Notes under the pieces: generated by a model
What the model was told of the DNA's origin: nothing
Database searches by the model: none
Seen by the model: the letters and a program-made list of their open reading frames with translations, nothing else
Translations under genes and position numbers: made by a program
Assembly (NCBI RefSeq): GCF_009669325.1
Contig: NZ_SZWE01000001.1
Span: forward strand, 1,178,402 to 1,242,401
DNA length: 64,000 bases
From: Roseovarius bejariae
GTDB lineage: Bacteria > Pseudomonadota > Alphaproteobacteria > Rhodobacterales > Rhodobacteraceae
Reading direction: 5' to 3'
Shown: positions 36,161-43,947 of the stretch, piece by piece
How the letters are laid out: each line of letters begins with the position of its first letter
Position numbering within the stretch: the first letter of the stretch is position 1

Positions 36161-37198
36161 TCATGCTGTGCCCTTCACCTCGGCCGGACGGAACTCGGTG
36201 CCATCTGCCCACATTCTATGCAGCAGGACGGCCAACTTTCTGGCCACCGCGACAACGGCGCGGCGGCGTCCTTTGGTTCGCACCAGTCGCATGCCCCAAG
36301 ATTTGATCTGAGAGCCCGCCATCGTGCGCATCAGTAGGGCATTTGCAGCCGCATAAAGCGTCGCTCGGACATCCCGGTCTCCGGCTTTGGAAATTCTTCT
36401 GGGATTGTCATGCTCGCCAGATTGATAGCGCCTTGGTGTCAGCCCAATATGAGCAGCAACCGTGCGAGACCGTTTGAAGCGCGCAGGATCGTCAACGGCA
36501 GCCTTGAAGGTCAGCGCGGCAATCGGCCCGACACCCGGAACGGTCATCATCCGGAGGCAGACCTCATCCCGGGCGGCGGCACGTTTCACACGGCGGTCCA
36601 GTTCAAGAAAGTGCTGATACAAGACCAGTCGCGCATCGAGCAGCGGGATAATCGCATGCGCCAGGACCTCATCCATTTCAATCATCGGACGGACGAGGCC
36701 GTCAAAGCTGCCATGCTGCACTGTCTTGGGAAGACGGAGGCCGAAGATCTTCAGCAGCCCGCGCACTTCATTGGCGAGATCAATTGTCTTGTTGAGCAAT
36801 GCTTTGCGGGTGCTGAGCAAGGCTCGCACACCATGCGCTTCCCGGCTCTTCATGTGGACCGGGCTGAACCAGCCGGTTCGCAGAACATGGGCAATCCCAC
36901 GCGCGTCGTTCTTGTCGGTCTTGTTGCGCATCGCTGAAAGGACAGCGTTCACTTGGCGGGCTTCCATGCAGACGACATCAAAACCTTCACTGGTCAGACC
37001 ATAAAAGAGATGCTGGCTCAGCGTGCCAGCCTCAAAACCAACGCGTTCTATCGGATGGCCTAAACTGTTCAAGTAATCGGCGATATCGCCGACTTCACAG
37101 GGCAGTTCCCTTTCGAGCATCACCTTGCCTTTGGCATCTACGACACAGATGGCACATGAGCGAAGTGACACATCCAAACCGGCAAAATCTTCCATCAT
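36161..37198 (-). CDS. IS110-family transposase (DEDD recombinase)
   Basis: This 345-residue transposase has the RuvC-like DEDD domain with FAGLDVSLRSCAICVVD, VGFEAGTLSQHLFYGL, and RNKTDKNDARGIAHVL, and the C-terminal Tnp_20 domain with its conserved serine region (VPGVGPIAALTFKAAVDDP, AHIGLTPRRYQSGE). All four acidic positions and the C-terminal domain look intact, so it may be active. Length is typical. It lies between the GHKL nuclease-like gene and the IS3 fragment. Confidence 0.93.
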   Translation of the reverse strand: MMEDFAGLDVSLRSCAICVVDAKGKVMLERELPCEVGDIADYLNSLGHPIERVGFEAGTLSQHLFYGLTSEGFDVVCMEARQVNAVLSAMRNKTDKNDARGIAHVLRTGWFSPVHMKSREAHGVRALLSTRKALLNKTIDLANEVRGLLKIFGLRLPKTVQHGSFDGLVRPMIEMDEVLAHAIIPLLDARLVLYQHFLELDRRVKRAAARDEVCLRMMTVPGVGPIAALTFKAAVDDPARFKRSRTVAAHIGLTPRRYQSGEHDNPRRISKAGDRDVRATLYAAANALLMRTMAGSQIKSWGMRLVRTKGRRRAVVAVARKLAVLLHRMWADGTEFRPAEVKGTA

Positions 37199-37287
37199 TT
37201 ATCTCCCTTTTTCACAGTCTGACTGTGATTTTAACGGGAGCTCGACCTCTGAATAGGGGCAGCCCAATTACGCATGCTCTGGGCCGG

Positions 37288-37506
37288 TCAGGTTCGCAAT
37301 TCCTGCACATAAGTCACGTAAAAGCCTTTGACCATGCGGTGTTCTTGAAGTCGATCGCCAAGGTTGAACCCGTCGCGTTTCACCGGTGGCTGGAAAATGT
37401 CGAGTCCGCGGTCAAGCACAATCTTCCAGCCAGTATCCGTCACAATGTCCCGCGCATGGGCTGAACTGCTACCATCGAAAGCCCACGTGAATTCGACGCC
37501 TGTTCC
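37288..37506 (-). pseudogene. 3' fragment of a gene ending in an MIT_C-like (PLD-fold) domain
   Basis: Reading leftward from about 37506 to the stop at 37288, the product is a tail of about 70 residues: GVEFTWAFDGSSSAHARDI, VTDTGWKIVLDRGLDIFQPP, then FNLGDRLQEHRMVKGFYVTY. GW-I-L-RGLDIFQ followed by a short C-terminus is the signature I associate with the MIT_C phospholipase-D-like domain. The upstream part of the frame changes abruptly into IS3 transposase sequence, so the 5' part of the gene was lost at that junction. It lies downstream of the SNF2-like helicase on the same strand and may have been its operon partner. Confidence 0.5.
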
Positions 37507-37990
37507 TGTACAGGCTTCATGTGGTCGTAAAATGTTGATGGGGCAATCAGCAGGTGCTTGCAGATCGGCTCGACCCCAATATCCCTGTTCTCTTCGATGA
37601 AGGCGATCATGTCCTGGACCGGCGGTCGAGCTCCGCCTGGGCAAAATACGCGCTGGCCTTCTTGAGGATCTCGTTCGCTTGCCGAAGCTCCCGGACCTCG
37701 CGTTCCAGGTCCTTGATCCGGGCCCGTTCCTCTGACGTCACGCAATCTCGGCAGCCTGTGTCGGTTTCCTCCTGCTGAACCCAACGCCGCAATGTGTCGC
37801 GGCAGCAGCCGATCTTCGGCGCAATCGCCTTGATCGCTGCCGACTGACTCTCGTAGTTTCCCTGATTGTCGAGCACCATCCGCACAGCTCTCGCGCGTGT
37901 CTCAGGTGAATAGCGGTTCGCTCTGTTGTCTTTTTCCATGGCTCCAATCCTTCCTCGATTTGGAGCCTCCGGAAAACCCGGAGCAGTTCA
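37507..37990 (-). mobile_element. IS3-family insertion sequence fragment (orfA plus start of orfB)
   Basis: The end at 37990 matches an IS3-type terminal repeat (TGAACTGCTCCGGG reading leftward). Inside are an intact orfA (37607-37939) and the start of orfB (IEENRDIGVEPICKHLLIAP then STFYDH), which stops at the junction with the MIT_C-like tail near 37506. The DDE catalytic domain is missing. Confidence 0.75.
37607..37939 (-). CDS. IS3-family transposase OrfA
   Basis: This 110-residue protein has the IS3 OrfA helix-turn-helix ([40 protein letters not shown]) and the C-terminal leucine zipper [20 protein letters not shown]. In a complete element programmed frameshifting would join it to OrfB for transposition. 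Here OrfB is cut off after about 35 codons, so this gene is a remnant without a functional partner in cis. Confidence 0.9.
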   Translation of the reverse strand: MEKDNRANRYSPETRARAVRMVLDNQGNYESQSAAIKAIAPKIGCCRDTLRRWVQQEETDTGCRDCVTSEERARIKDLEREVRELRQANEILKKASAYFAQAELDRRSRT

Positions 37991-38041
37991 ACGCGCTTGA
38001 GCTGACCTCTCCGCCCCTCGGCACAACTTTGAGCTGGCTGA

Positions 38042-40870
38042 TCAATCGGCGGCGAAGAGTCTGAACAAGCCATGCGACAAGATTGGAGCGCTATGGTCAA
38101 ACATATTGACGAGATCTTGAGACAATAGCTTGGTGCGCATGTCGGCCGCCTGTTGCCGCGCTTCGGCTCGCCGTTTCTCTGCTGCTACTTGTCCTTCGAG
38201 CATCTGCTGTAAATCGGAATTCTGGGCCGCGCTTTTCCGCTGAGTAAGACGCTCCGCAGTCACAGCACTCCCCTTGACGAAGACTTCTGTATCTGCCGCC
38301 AAGATCGCTGAACGGGCCTGAAAATCTTTGATCACCCCCGCTCTCTTCTCCGCGAGCCTGTCCTTCTCTGACTTGTGGAATTTTCTGAAATGTTCAGAAA
38401 ATACTTCGGTGGCTCGCTCGCATTTTGGCAATCGAGGAGATCTGGAGCCTGTTCTGGGTGTTCCTTTACCTGAGAGCAGATCTCTCAGACCATCTCGATC
38501 CACGTCTCTGGTTTCGCCGTCATCCTCGATCAAAGTTGCCTCTACATAGAGAGATGCGTCGAAACGAAGCCGGAGCCACCGGCGATCAGCCTCAAGACCA
38601 GCGAGCAGCCATTCGTCGATACGTCTCAAGCCGTCGACACGACCATGCTCCCATAGGTCATCTTCCAGCTCACGCAGGCGCGGGTCAGGCAGGTCTGATC
38701 CGGGGAGGAATGCCGCTACCGAGATCGCTACTGTGCAGCCTGCACAAGAGTCCCGTAGTGCTCCTTCCGGCAATTCTACTCCGATCGGGTGTTGCGGCGG
38801 AGTAGCGAAACGAGTTTGAGCGTCAGAACGTAGTTGGCCTATCAGATCATCATGCAGAGCATCCCCTGTGGAAAAGAAACGTGCTCTTCTTCCAACCTGA
38901 TCTCCCTTCAGCATTACGTCCTTTTTCGGATCATTGAGACGAGAACGTGTAGTTCGTAGAATTTCCCCGTTTCTTTCATCCATGTCGCCCAAGACGATCG
39001 GGGGTTCCGTTCCGAATGGCGGGTATTTGAGCAATCGGACCTTTTCGTTGTCTGCGCTCGACAAGGGATGAACACGAAACGCGCCACAGTTCGACAAAAG
39101 ATTTATGACAGCCACGGCATCCCTTTCACCAGCCCGGACGAAATCCAGCATTGCCTCGGGAGCCGCTTGAGGGAGTGCTTTCATTGAGAGGAGCTGCTTT
39201 GATTGCTCCACCCCTGAGCTCAGTTCCTCCAACAGCGCCAATTCGTCTTCGTGGTTTCCCGAGAGACCACCTGCCGCTCTCGCTACGGCATTTTCAAGAC
39301 GCGAGATCGTTTCATCATCAAGATAGGGCAACGGAGCATCAAAAACGCCGAGACGATCCATGGCTTGCAAAACCCGGTGATCCGGTGACTGCTCCACCAC
39401 CATTCGCCAGATCGTGATGTCCCCGATAGATTTCCCGTCCAGAGTCCTTTTGAACCCGCCTGGACGTAGTCGATCCAATCGGCCAATAAGTTGGTCGACC
39501 CTCGCAATGCTCCAAGGCAGATTGTAGAAAATCAGATCGTCAGCGAAATGATGCAGGTTCAACCCCGCTTCGACCACCTCTTCCAGAATAAGAATCCTTG
39601 CGCCGCTGTGGACCGCGCCAACGACGTCCACCATGCTCGTATGCTGGCCACCTCGCATCGTCGCGATCAGATCATCCTCTTCAAGTTCGGGGAACATTCG
39701 GGAAAGCCTTGTCTTCAGGCTGTCGACTGTCGGTGTATCCCCGGCAACAATAATGGCACGCCGGTCTGCATCCCTCTCCCAGATACTGAGCAGCGTATCG
39801 CATAGGTCCTCGAAGAGTGTGTCCCCATAGTCGGCCACCGAAGCGTCAACACACTCACGGGTGTCGTTTCCGAGCACCGAAAACGTGTCGTGTCTGAGAG
39901 CTCGAAGCATGGTTTCCCTTGCCCAGAACAGCTGTCTGGCTGGTTGCCAGGGGGCACCATCAACTTGCAGATTGCGCGACAGGTTTTCTCGTCCAAGGCG
40001 CTTGTTTGCCAAATCGACGCGCGCCATTTCAGCGTCGTTTGGTTTGGAAAGTATGGTCTTGATCCTGCGCTTGGGAGCGGTCTCCGGCCATGCTGCCCGT
40101 GTCTGGCGTAGGATGCGACGGTTCTTGGTTACCGCCCACATTGCGGCTTCAGCAGACAATTTATTGCTGGAGACCATCTCGTAGCAGTCGCGACCGAGCT
40201 CTTTCAGGACGTCGTCCAAATTCTGTCCGGATTGATTTGCAAGGTTCGCGCGATCCGTCTCAATCATTCCAAAAACCGCACGCGCCCAGTCGGGGCTACC
40301 CAGTCTTGGAGTTGCTGTCAGTAGAAGGACGTGTCTGAACCTGCTGCCATTCCGCCCGGAACGGCAGAGACCAGAGAGAAACCTCGCTTGTTCGAGGCTC
40401 AAAATGTGAGGCTCATCAACGATTAACATATCGTAGTTGGCAGGGTCTGGCACAACCGGTGTCGACCTGACCAGGTCACTCTTGATGATGTGGACGTATC
40501 CGCCACCGCCAATGATTTCGAGTTCTGTGTCTTCAGTCCACATTTCTGCGGAAATATGTCCGCGAACAGAGAGCTCGACCTGCCACTGATAGCTGATCCT
40601 TCGCGGTGCAACTATGGCAACCCGTAATGACGGATCCTCACGTTTCAGGACGTTCAACACCATGAGCGCCTGAACCGTTTTCCCCAACCCAACCTCATCT
40701 GCGATCAAATGCCTGATGTCCGGGGCATCAAGGACTGTCAGGACATTCTGTATCTGATGCTCATAAGGGTCGGCGGCAACTCCCAACGCTCCCAGCCTTT
40801 CCCACGACAAGGCATCCCGAACTCTTCGGAGAGCCAATGTGCTTACGAGAAAACCTGTATAATCATCCAT
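38042..40870 (-). CDS. SNF2-like DEAD/DEAH-box helicase (DrmD-like?) of the divergent defence cluster
   Basis: This 942-residue superfamily 2 ATPase has Walker A ADEVGLGKTVQALMVLNVLK (57-76), a variant Walker B LIVDEPHIL (150-158, DEPH rather than DEAH), LLLTATPRLGSPDW, and in the second RecA lobe ILILEEVVEAGLNLHHFADD and VDQLIGRLDRLRPGG. A long C-terminal region, partly coiled coil (about 870-920), has no recognised domain. It is the second gene of a minus-strand pair, 12 bp behind the 971-residue gene. Class 1 DISARM contains an SNF2-type helicase (DrmD), so a similar role with DrmA/DrmB is likely, but equivalence is not proven. Confidence 0.8.
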   Translation of the reverse strand: MDDYTGFLVSTLALRRVRDALSWERLGALGVAADPYEHQIQNVLTVLDAPDIRHLIADEVGLGKTVQALMVLNVLKREDPSLRVAIVAPRRISYQWQVELSVRGHISAEMWTEDTELEIIGGGGYVHIIKSDLVRSTPVVPDPANYDMLIVDEPHILSLEQARFLSGLCRSGRNGSRFRHVLLLTATPRLGSPDWARAVFGMIETDRANLANQSGQNLDDVLKELGRDCYEMVSSNKLSAEAAMWAVTKNRRILRQTRAAWPETAPKRRIKTILSKPNDAEMARVDLANKRLGRENLSRNLQVDGAPWQPARQLFWARETMLRALRHDTFSVLGNDTRECVDASVADYGDTLFEDLCDTLLSIWERDADRRAIIVAGDTPTVDSLKTRLSRMFPELEEDDLIATMRGGQHTSMVDVVGAVHSGARILILEEVVEAGLNLHHFADDLIFYNLPWSIARVDQLIGRLDRLRPGGFKRTLDGKSIGDITIWRMVVEQSPDHRVLQAMDRLGVFDAPLPYLDDETISRLENAVARAAGGLSGNHEDELALLEELSSGVEQSKQLLSMKALPQAAPEAMLDFVRAGERDAVAVINLLSNCGAFRVHPLSSADNEKVRLLKYPPFGTEPPIVLGDMDERNGEILRTTRSRLNDPKKDVMLKGDQVGRRARFFSTGDALHDDLIGQLRSDAQTRFATPPQHPIGVELPEGALRDSCAGCTVAISVAAFLPGSDLPDPRLRELEDDLWEHGRVDGLRRIDEWLLAGLEADRRWLRLRFDASLYVEATLIEDDGETRDVDRDGLRDLLSGKGTPRTGSRSPRLPKCERATEVFSEHFRKFHKSEKDRLAEKRAGVIKDFQARSAILAADTEVFVKGSAVTAERLTQRKSAAQNSDLQQMLEGQVAAEKRRAEARQQAADMRTKLLSQDLVNMFDHSAPILSHGLFRLFAAD

Positions 40871-40882
40871 CTCGCATGGCCC

Positions 40883-43798
40883 TTAATGAACTGCGCGGTA
40901 TCGTAGCGCGGCGTATCTCACCGCCCGAGCTGTAAAACGGTCAGAAGCAAAACGCACCAATAGGTTCCGCCAGTCAGGGTTTTCAACCGTCTGAGACGGT
41001 CGAAGAAAAAGCGATAAGAGCGCTCTCAGGGCTTCGGGCGGAATGTGACGACCGGTCCGCTTCACATCCATGTGGCGGCTATTCAGTTCCGAAATGAGGT
41101 CATCGAAGCCGAGGTCCAGATACGGCAACTGAAGCAGCCCGATAGACCGAGTAATAGGCAATACCTTTCGAGCGAGCGGGCGCATAAGGTCGGCTTCCCG
41201 TGCATCCTTTACTGCCTTTTGCCACTGACCGTCCAAAACGATGCAATCACCGTCGACGGATGTGCCGTTGGCCTCTTTCAATTGAGACGCGAGATTCGTC
41301 CAAGCTTCGTTGACGGCATCATCCAATGCCGGCCACTCGTCTCCGTCCGGGATGACAAGCACCGACACCGATGGGAGCACTTTTCTGAACTCAATAAGGA
41401 GGAGCTTTGAAAGCACTCTCAACTGCTCTTCAGATAGCTCATCGAAGTTGTCGTTTCCGGCGGCAAGCTTTCGCTCCAGTGAGTAGCGAACCAGACTTTC
41501 ATGAAAGCCTGAATTTGACAAATCCAACTTTCTTTCGACCGAAAGCCAGTCTTTACCGCATATTGCGTCTACAATTCCAGCTTCAACGGATGCACCAACC
41601 CGACGCCTTATGCCATCGGCTACCAGACTCGTGGAATTCCCGGACTGCCAGGCGACAAGTGCTTCCGATGCTGCGATCAAGCCGTCGGCGTTATCTACAG
41701 AGTTTCTGTTCTTTCGGATACGAAGCGAACTTGCAGCGCCGATGTCCGTCAGACTTAAATGCTCAGAGTTGACGAAGAACCGCCCCAGAGTCAGCTCTTG
41801 GTCGCCTTCGACGTCTGGCAGCAGGAGTTCCGCCAACAAATCGCAATTCTCACCTTCTGAAAGGGGCAAAACCGGGTTACCGCCGGCATCAAAGGTAATG
41901 CTTTTGATGCTCCGGCCGTCGTCAGAGATCCATGTTCTTTGGCTTTCATCAAAGACCCAGTCGAGATGTCGGGCCGGCAGCAAGCGAAAGGTTGACGCAA
42001 GGCCTTCGACCTTGGCCTCAATCGTCGCCGTTTTCCCGGAAAAGCTCCATCTTCGCGCAGTCTCTCGGATCTGGCTCATTGAATCGAGCGCGAAGCCGAC
42101 AGCTCCTGGCAGAGTTTCAACGTAAATTTCGCTGCTGATGTGGTTCCCTTGGACATCCATCAGCGTCACATGAACGGTCGCTCCATCCAGTTTTGAAGGT
42201 GCCCTTACATCGAGTGAGCCCAGTCCAGCTCCCACGTCGTTCAAGGTAAGCTGTTCGGGCGAAACATCTATCCGAAGCGGCTCGAAGCTATTGACAGGCC
42301 TGAACGCCAGCTTCGCGACTTGCTTGCTACGACCGTCCGAGAAATGAAGGCTACACGGTTCGTCTTGTGTTTCTACGCGAACCCAATCGCCGATCGGTAA
42401 AGCACGCGCGGACAGAAAATCATCGGTGGTAGATCGGACCTCCAAATCCACAGATCCGAGTTGCGCCTTTACCCAAAGGCCATGTCCCTCAACTTGGGAT
42501 ATTTCTTCATCTGATTGAACAAGCGTAGCTCCACCGAAAAATTCGACGAGTTCTTTCTGCGCAATCAGTATCCCGTTTGCCGATAGCTTCGCGGCACCCT
42601 CCGATGAATTTGCCCTCATCCCAAAAAGCGAGGCGCCCCAGTCCTCCGGGTCTGCGTCGGCCAAGCGCAATTCGAAAAATGCAGCATCGTCTGAGAGCCG
42701 CGACCCCGAAAGGATCTGAGGTTGATAGCCATCGCTTTCCACATCGACGAACAGGAGGTTTTCTGAAGGCAAAACAAGGCTCGCTATCGTCTCGCTGATA
42801 TCGGTTATTCCGTTGATGTCCGGAGCCGGCAATGCTCGCGGGCGGCCAAGGAATATCAATCCTCCGGAGAGGAACTCTCGAAACGGGACAGAACGTCCGG
42901 CCACGCTCAGGATTGCGTCCCTCGACTCGCCTCCGGTAAGTGTGTCGACGTGCGCAAGCTGCACCGCATCAAGTGAAGGCCCGCGAATAGCAAGTCCCAC
43001 AGGCTCATCATCATGCATCAGCAATTGGTAAAGGGGCTTCGGAAACTTGCGCGGCGCGTGATCATTAGCTTGTGTCGCGGCACGCGCCGCCAGTGTCAGC
43101 CGCCGGACCTCTTGGTTTCCGCGGAGATCTTCCTCAAGCCGTTCCATGAAAGTCTGCTCAACCTGAAGGCCTTTCACGGATCCATCAGCGAGCGCTCTGA
43201 CAATGGCAAGCGCGAGGTTTTCATCCCAGAGCCACGCTTCCAAGCGCTTTGAAGTCAGGCCGGCCGCAATTTCTCGCAATGCAGACACGAATGCTGCATT
43301 GAAAGCAACTGAGCTGCTGGCCCGAAGAGAACCCCTTACCAAGCGCGCAAGCGGACTATGGATCTCACGAGAAACCAACGCATTTCTGATAGGCCACGCG
43401 ATGTGCCCAAAAGCTTCGGACCAACGATCATTGAGCGGAGTTGCGATGTTGTAATCCCTGCTCAGCAGCTTGAATACCGCCGTTATTTCTGGCCGCTCGG
43501 CGAGGCCAATTTCAGCCCCCAGTCCGCGCTCAGCAAACCCCCAGAATTCGGTCCCCGTGCCTCGATATTGATAACCGAACTCGGTCAAAGCCACGCCGAG
43601 TGAAAGTCGGTAAGGCAGCCAGGTTTCTGACCTGAAACCTACCGCGCTTCCTCGAGTTCCCACGGCACGAATGAGCTCGGCAATCTCGGCCGGCAAAAGC
43701 CCGTGCTCAATCAGGAAAACGTGCTCTTCGGCACGATCTCTTGAAAGGGCCTTAAAATGCTCGCTTAATCGTTCTTCAAATAAAGAAAGTCGTTCCAT
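40883..43798 (-). CDS. Large uncharacterised protein (971 aa) coupled to the SNF2-like helicase
   Basis: I do not recognise a family. The N-terminal ~200 residues are helical with GFRSETWLPYRLSLGVALTE, YQYRGTGTEFWGFAERG, and EAFGHIAWPIRNALVSREI, a set of aromatic motifs likely to form a compact domain. Residues about 430-700 look beta-rich (e.g. GDWVRVETQDEPCSLHFSDG, ATVHVTLMDVQGNHISSEIY), possibly Ig-like or OB-like sheets. No P-loop, nuclease or methylase motif, signal peptide or membrane helix is evident. It is the first gene of the minus-strand operon and its start is 149 bp from the divergent UvrD-like gene. It is probably a scaffold or recognition subunit (inference). Confidence 0.7.
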   Translation of the reverse strand: MERLSLFEERLSEHFKALSRDRAEEHVFLIEHGLLPAEIAELIRAVGTRGSAVGFRSETWLPYRLSLGVALTEFGYQYRGTGTEFWGFAERGLGAEIGLAERPEITAVFKLLSRDYNIATPLNDRWSEAFGHIAWPIRNALVSREIHSPLARLVRGSLRASSSVAFNAAFVSALREIAAGLTSKRLEAWLWDENLALAIVRALADGSVKGLQVEQTFMERLEEDLRGNQEVRRLTLAARAATQANDHAPRKFPKPLYQLLMHDDEPVGLAIRGPSLDAVQLAHVDTLTGGESRDAILSVAGRSVPFREFLSGGLIFLGRPRALPAPDINGITDISETIASLVLPSENLLFVDVESDGYQPQILSGSRLSDDAAFFELRLADADPEDWGASLFGMRANSSEGAAKLSANGILIAQKELVEFFGGATLVQSDEEISQVEGHGLWVKAQLGSVDLEVRSTTDDFLSARALPIGDWVRVETQDEPCSLHFSDGRSKQVAKLAFRPVNSFEPLRIDVSPEQLTLNDVGAGLGSLDVRAPSKLDGATVHVTLMDVQGNHISSEIYVETLPGAVGFALDSMSQIRETARRWSFSGKTATIEAKVEGLASTFRLLPARHLDWVFDESQRTWISDDGRSIKSITFDAGGNPVLPLSEGENCDLLAELLLPDVEGDQELTLGRFFVNSEHLSLTDIGAASSLRIRKNRNSVDNADGLIAASEALVAWQSGNSTSLVADGIRRRVGASVEAGIVDAICGKDWLSVERKLDLSNSGFHESLVRYSLERKLAAGNDNFDELSEEQLRVLSKLLLIEFRKVLPSVSVLVIPDGDEWPALDDAVNEAWTNLASQLKEANGTSVDGDCIVLDGQWQKAVKDAREADLMRPLARKVLPITRSIGLLQLPYLDLGFDDLISELNSRHMDVKRTGRHIPPEALRALLSLFLRPSQTVENPDWRNLLVRFASDRFTARAVRYAALRYRAVH

Positions 43799-43947
43799 AT
43801 ACCGCCAACTCGGCCAAAAGCCGGTCTCCCCGGAGCGAACTGTCCTACAAGAACCACATGAAATTCAATCGAAAAAATCCTTGAAGGGCATCTGAATTGT
43901 TGAAACTGTGACGTTCGAATTAGGGGCAGTAAACCTTTGAAACTCAA
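43799..43947. promoter_or_regulatory. Divergent promoter region of the defence cluster
   Basis: This 149-bp AT-richer gap separates the two divergent operons and must hold both promoters. TTGAAA-type -35-like hexamers occur at 43908 and 43937, but no -10 pair is convincing by eye. Shared control of both halves is implied by the arrangement. Confidence 0.45.

Larger units (their letters stand above)
35913..37270 (-). mobile_element. IS110-family (IS1111-like) insertion sequence
   Basis: The element carries one DEDD transposase on the minus strand. A 9-bp subterminal inverted repeat TAATTGGGC occurs at 35913-35921 and, inverted, at 37262-37270. Subterminal repeats and a long non-coding stretch behind the transposase (about 240 bp) are features of the IS1111 group. 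Exact tips lie a few bases outside the repeats. Confidence 0.7.

Noticed and set aside
37507..37990. Functional IS3 element in the cargo
   Set aside because: OrfB ends after about 35 codons at a junction with unrelated sequence, and only one terminal repeat is seen.
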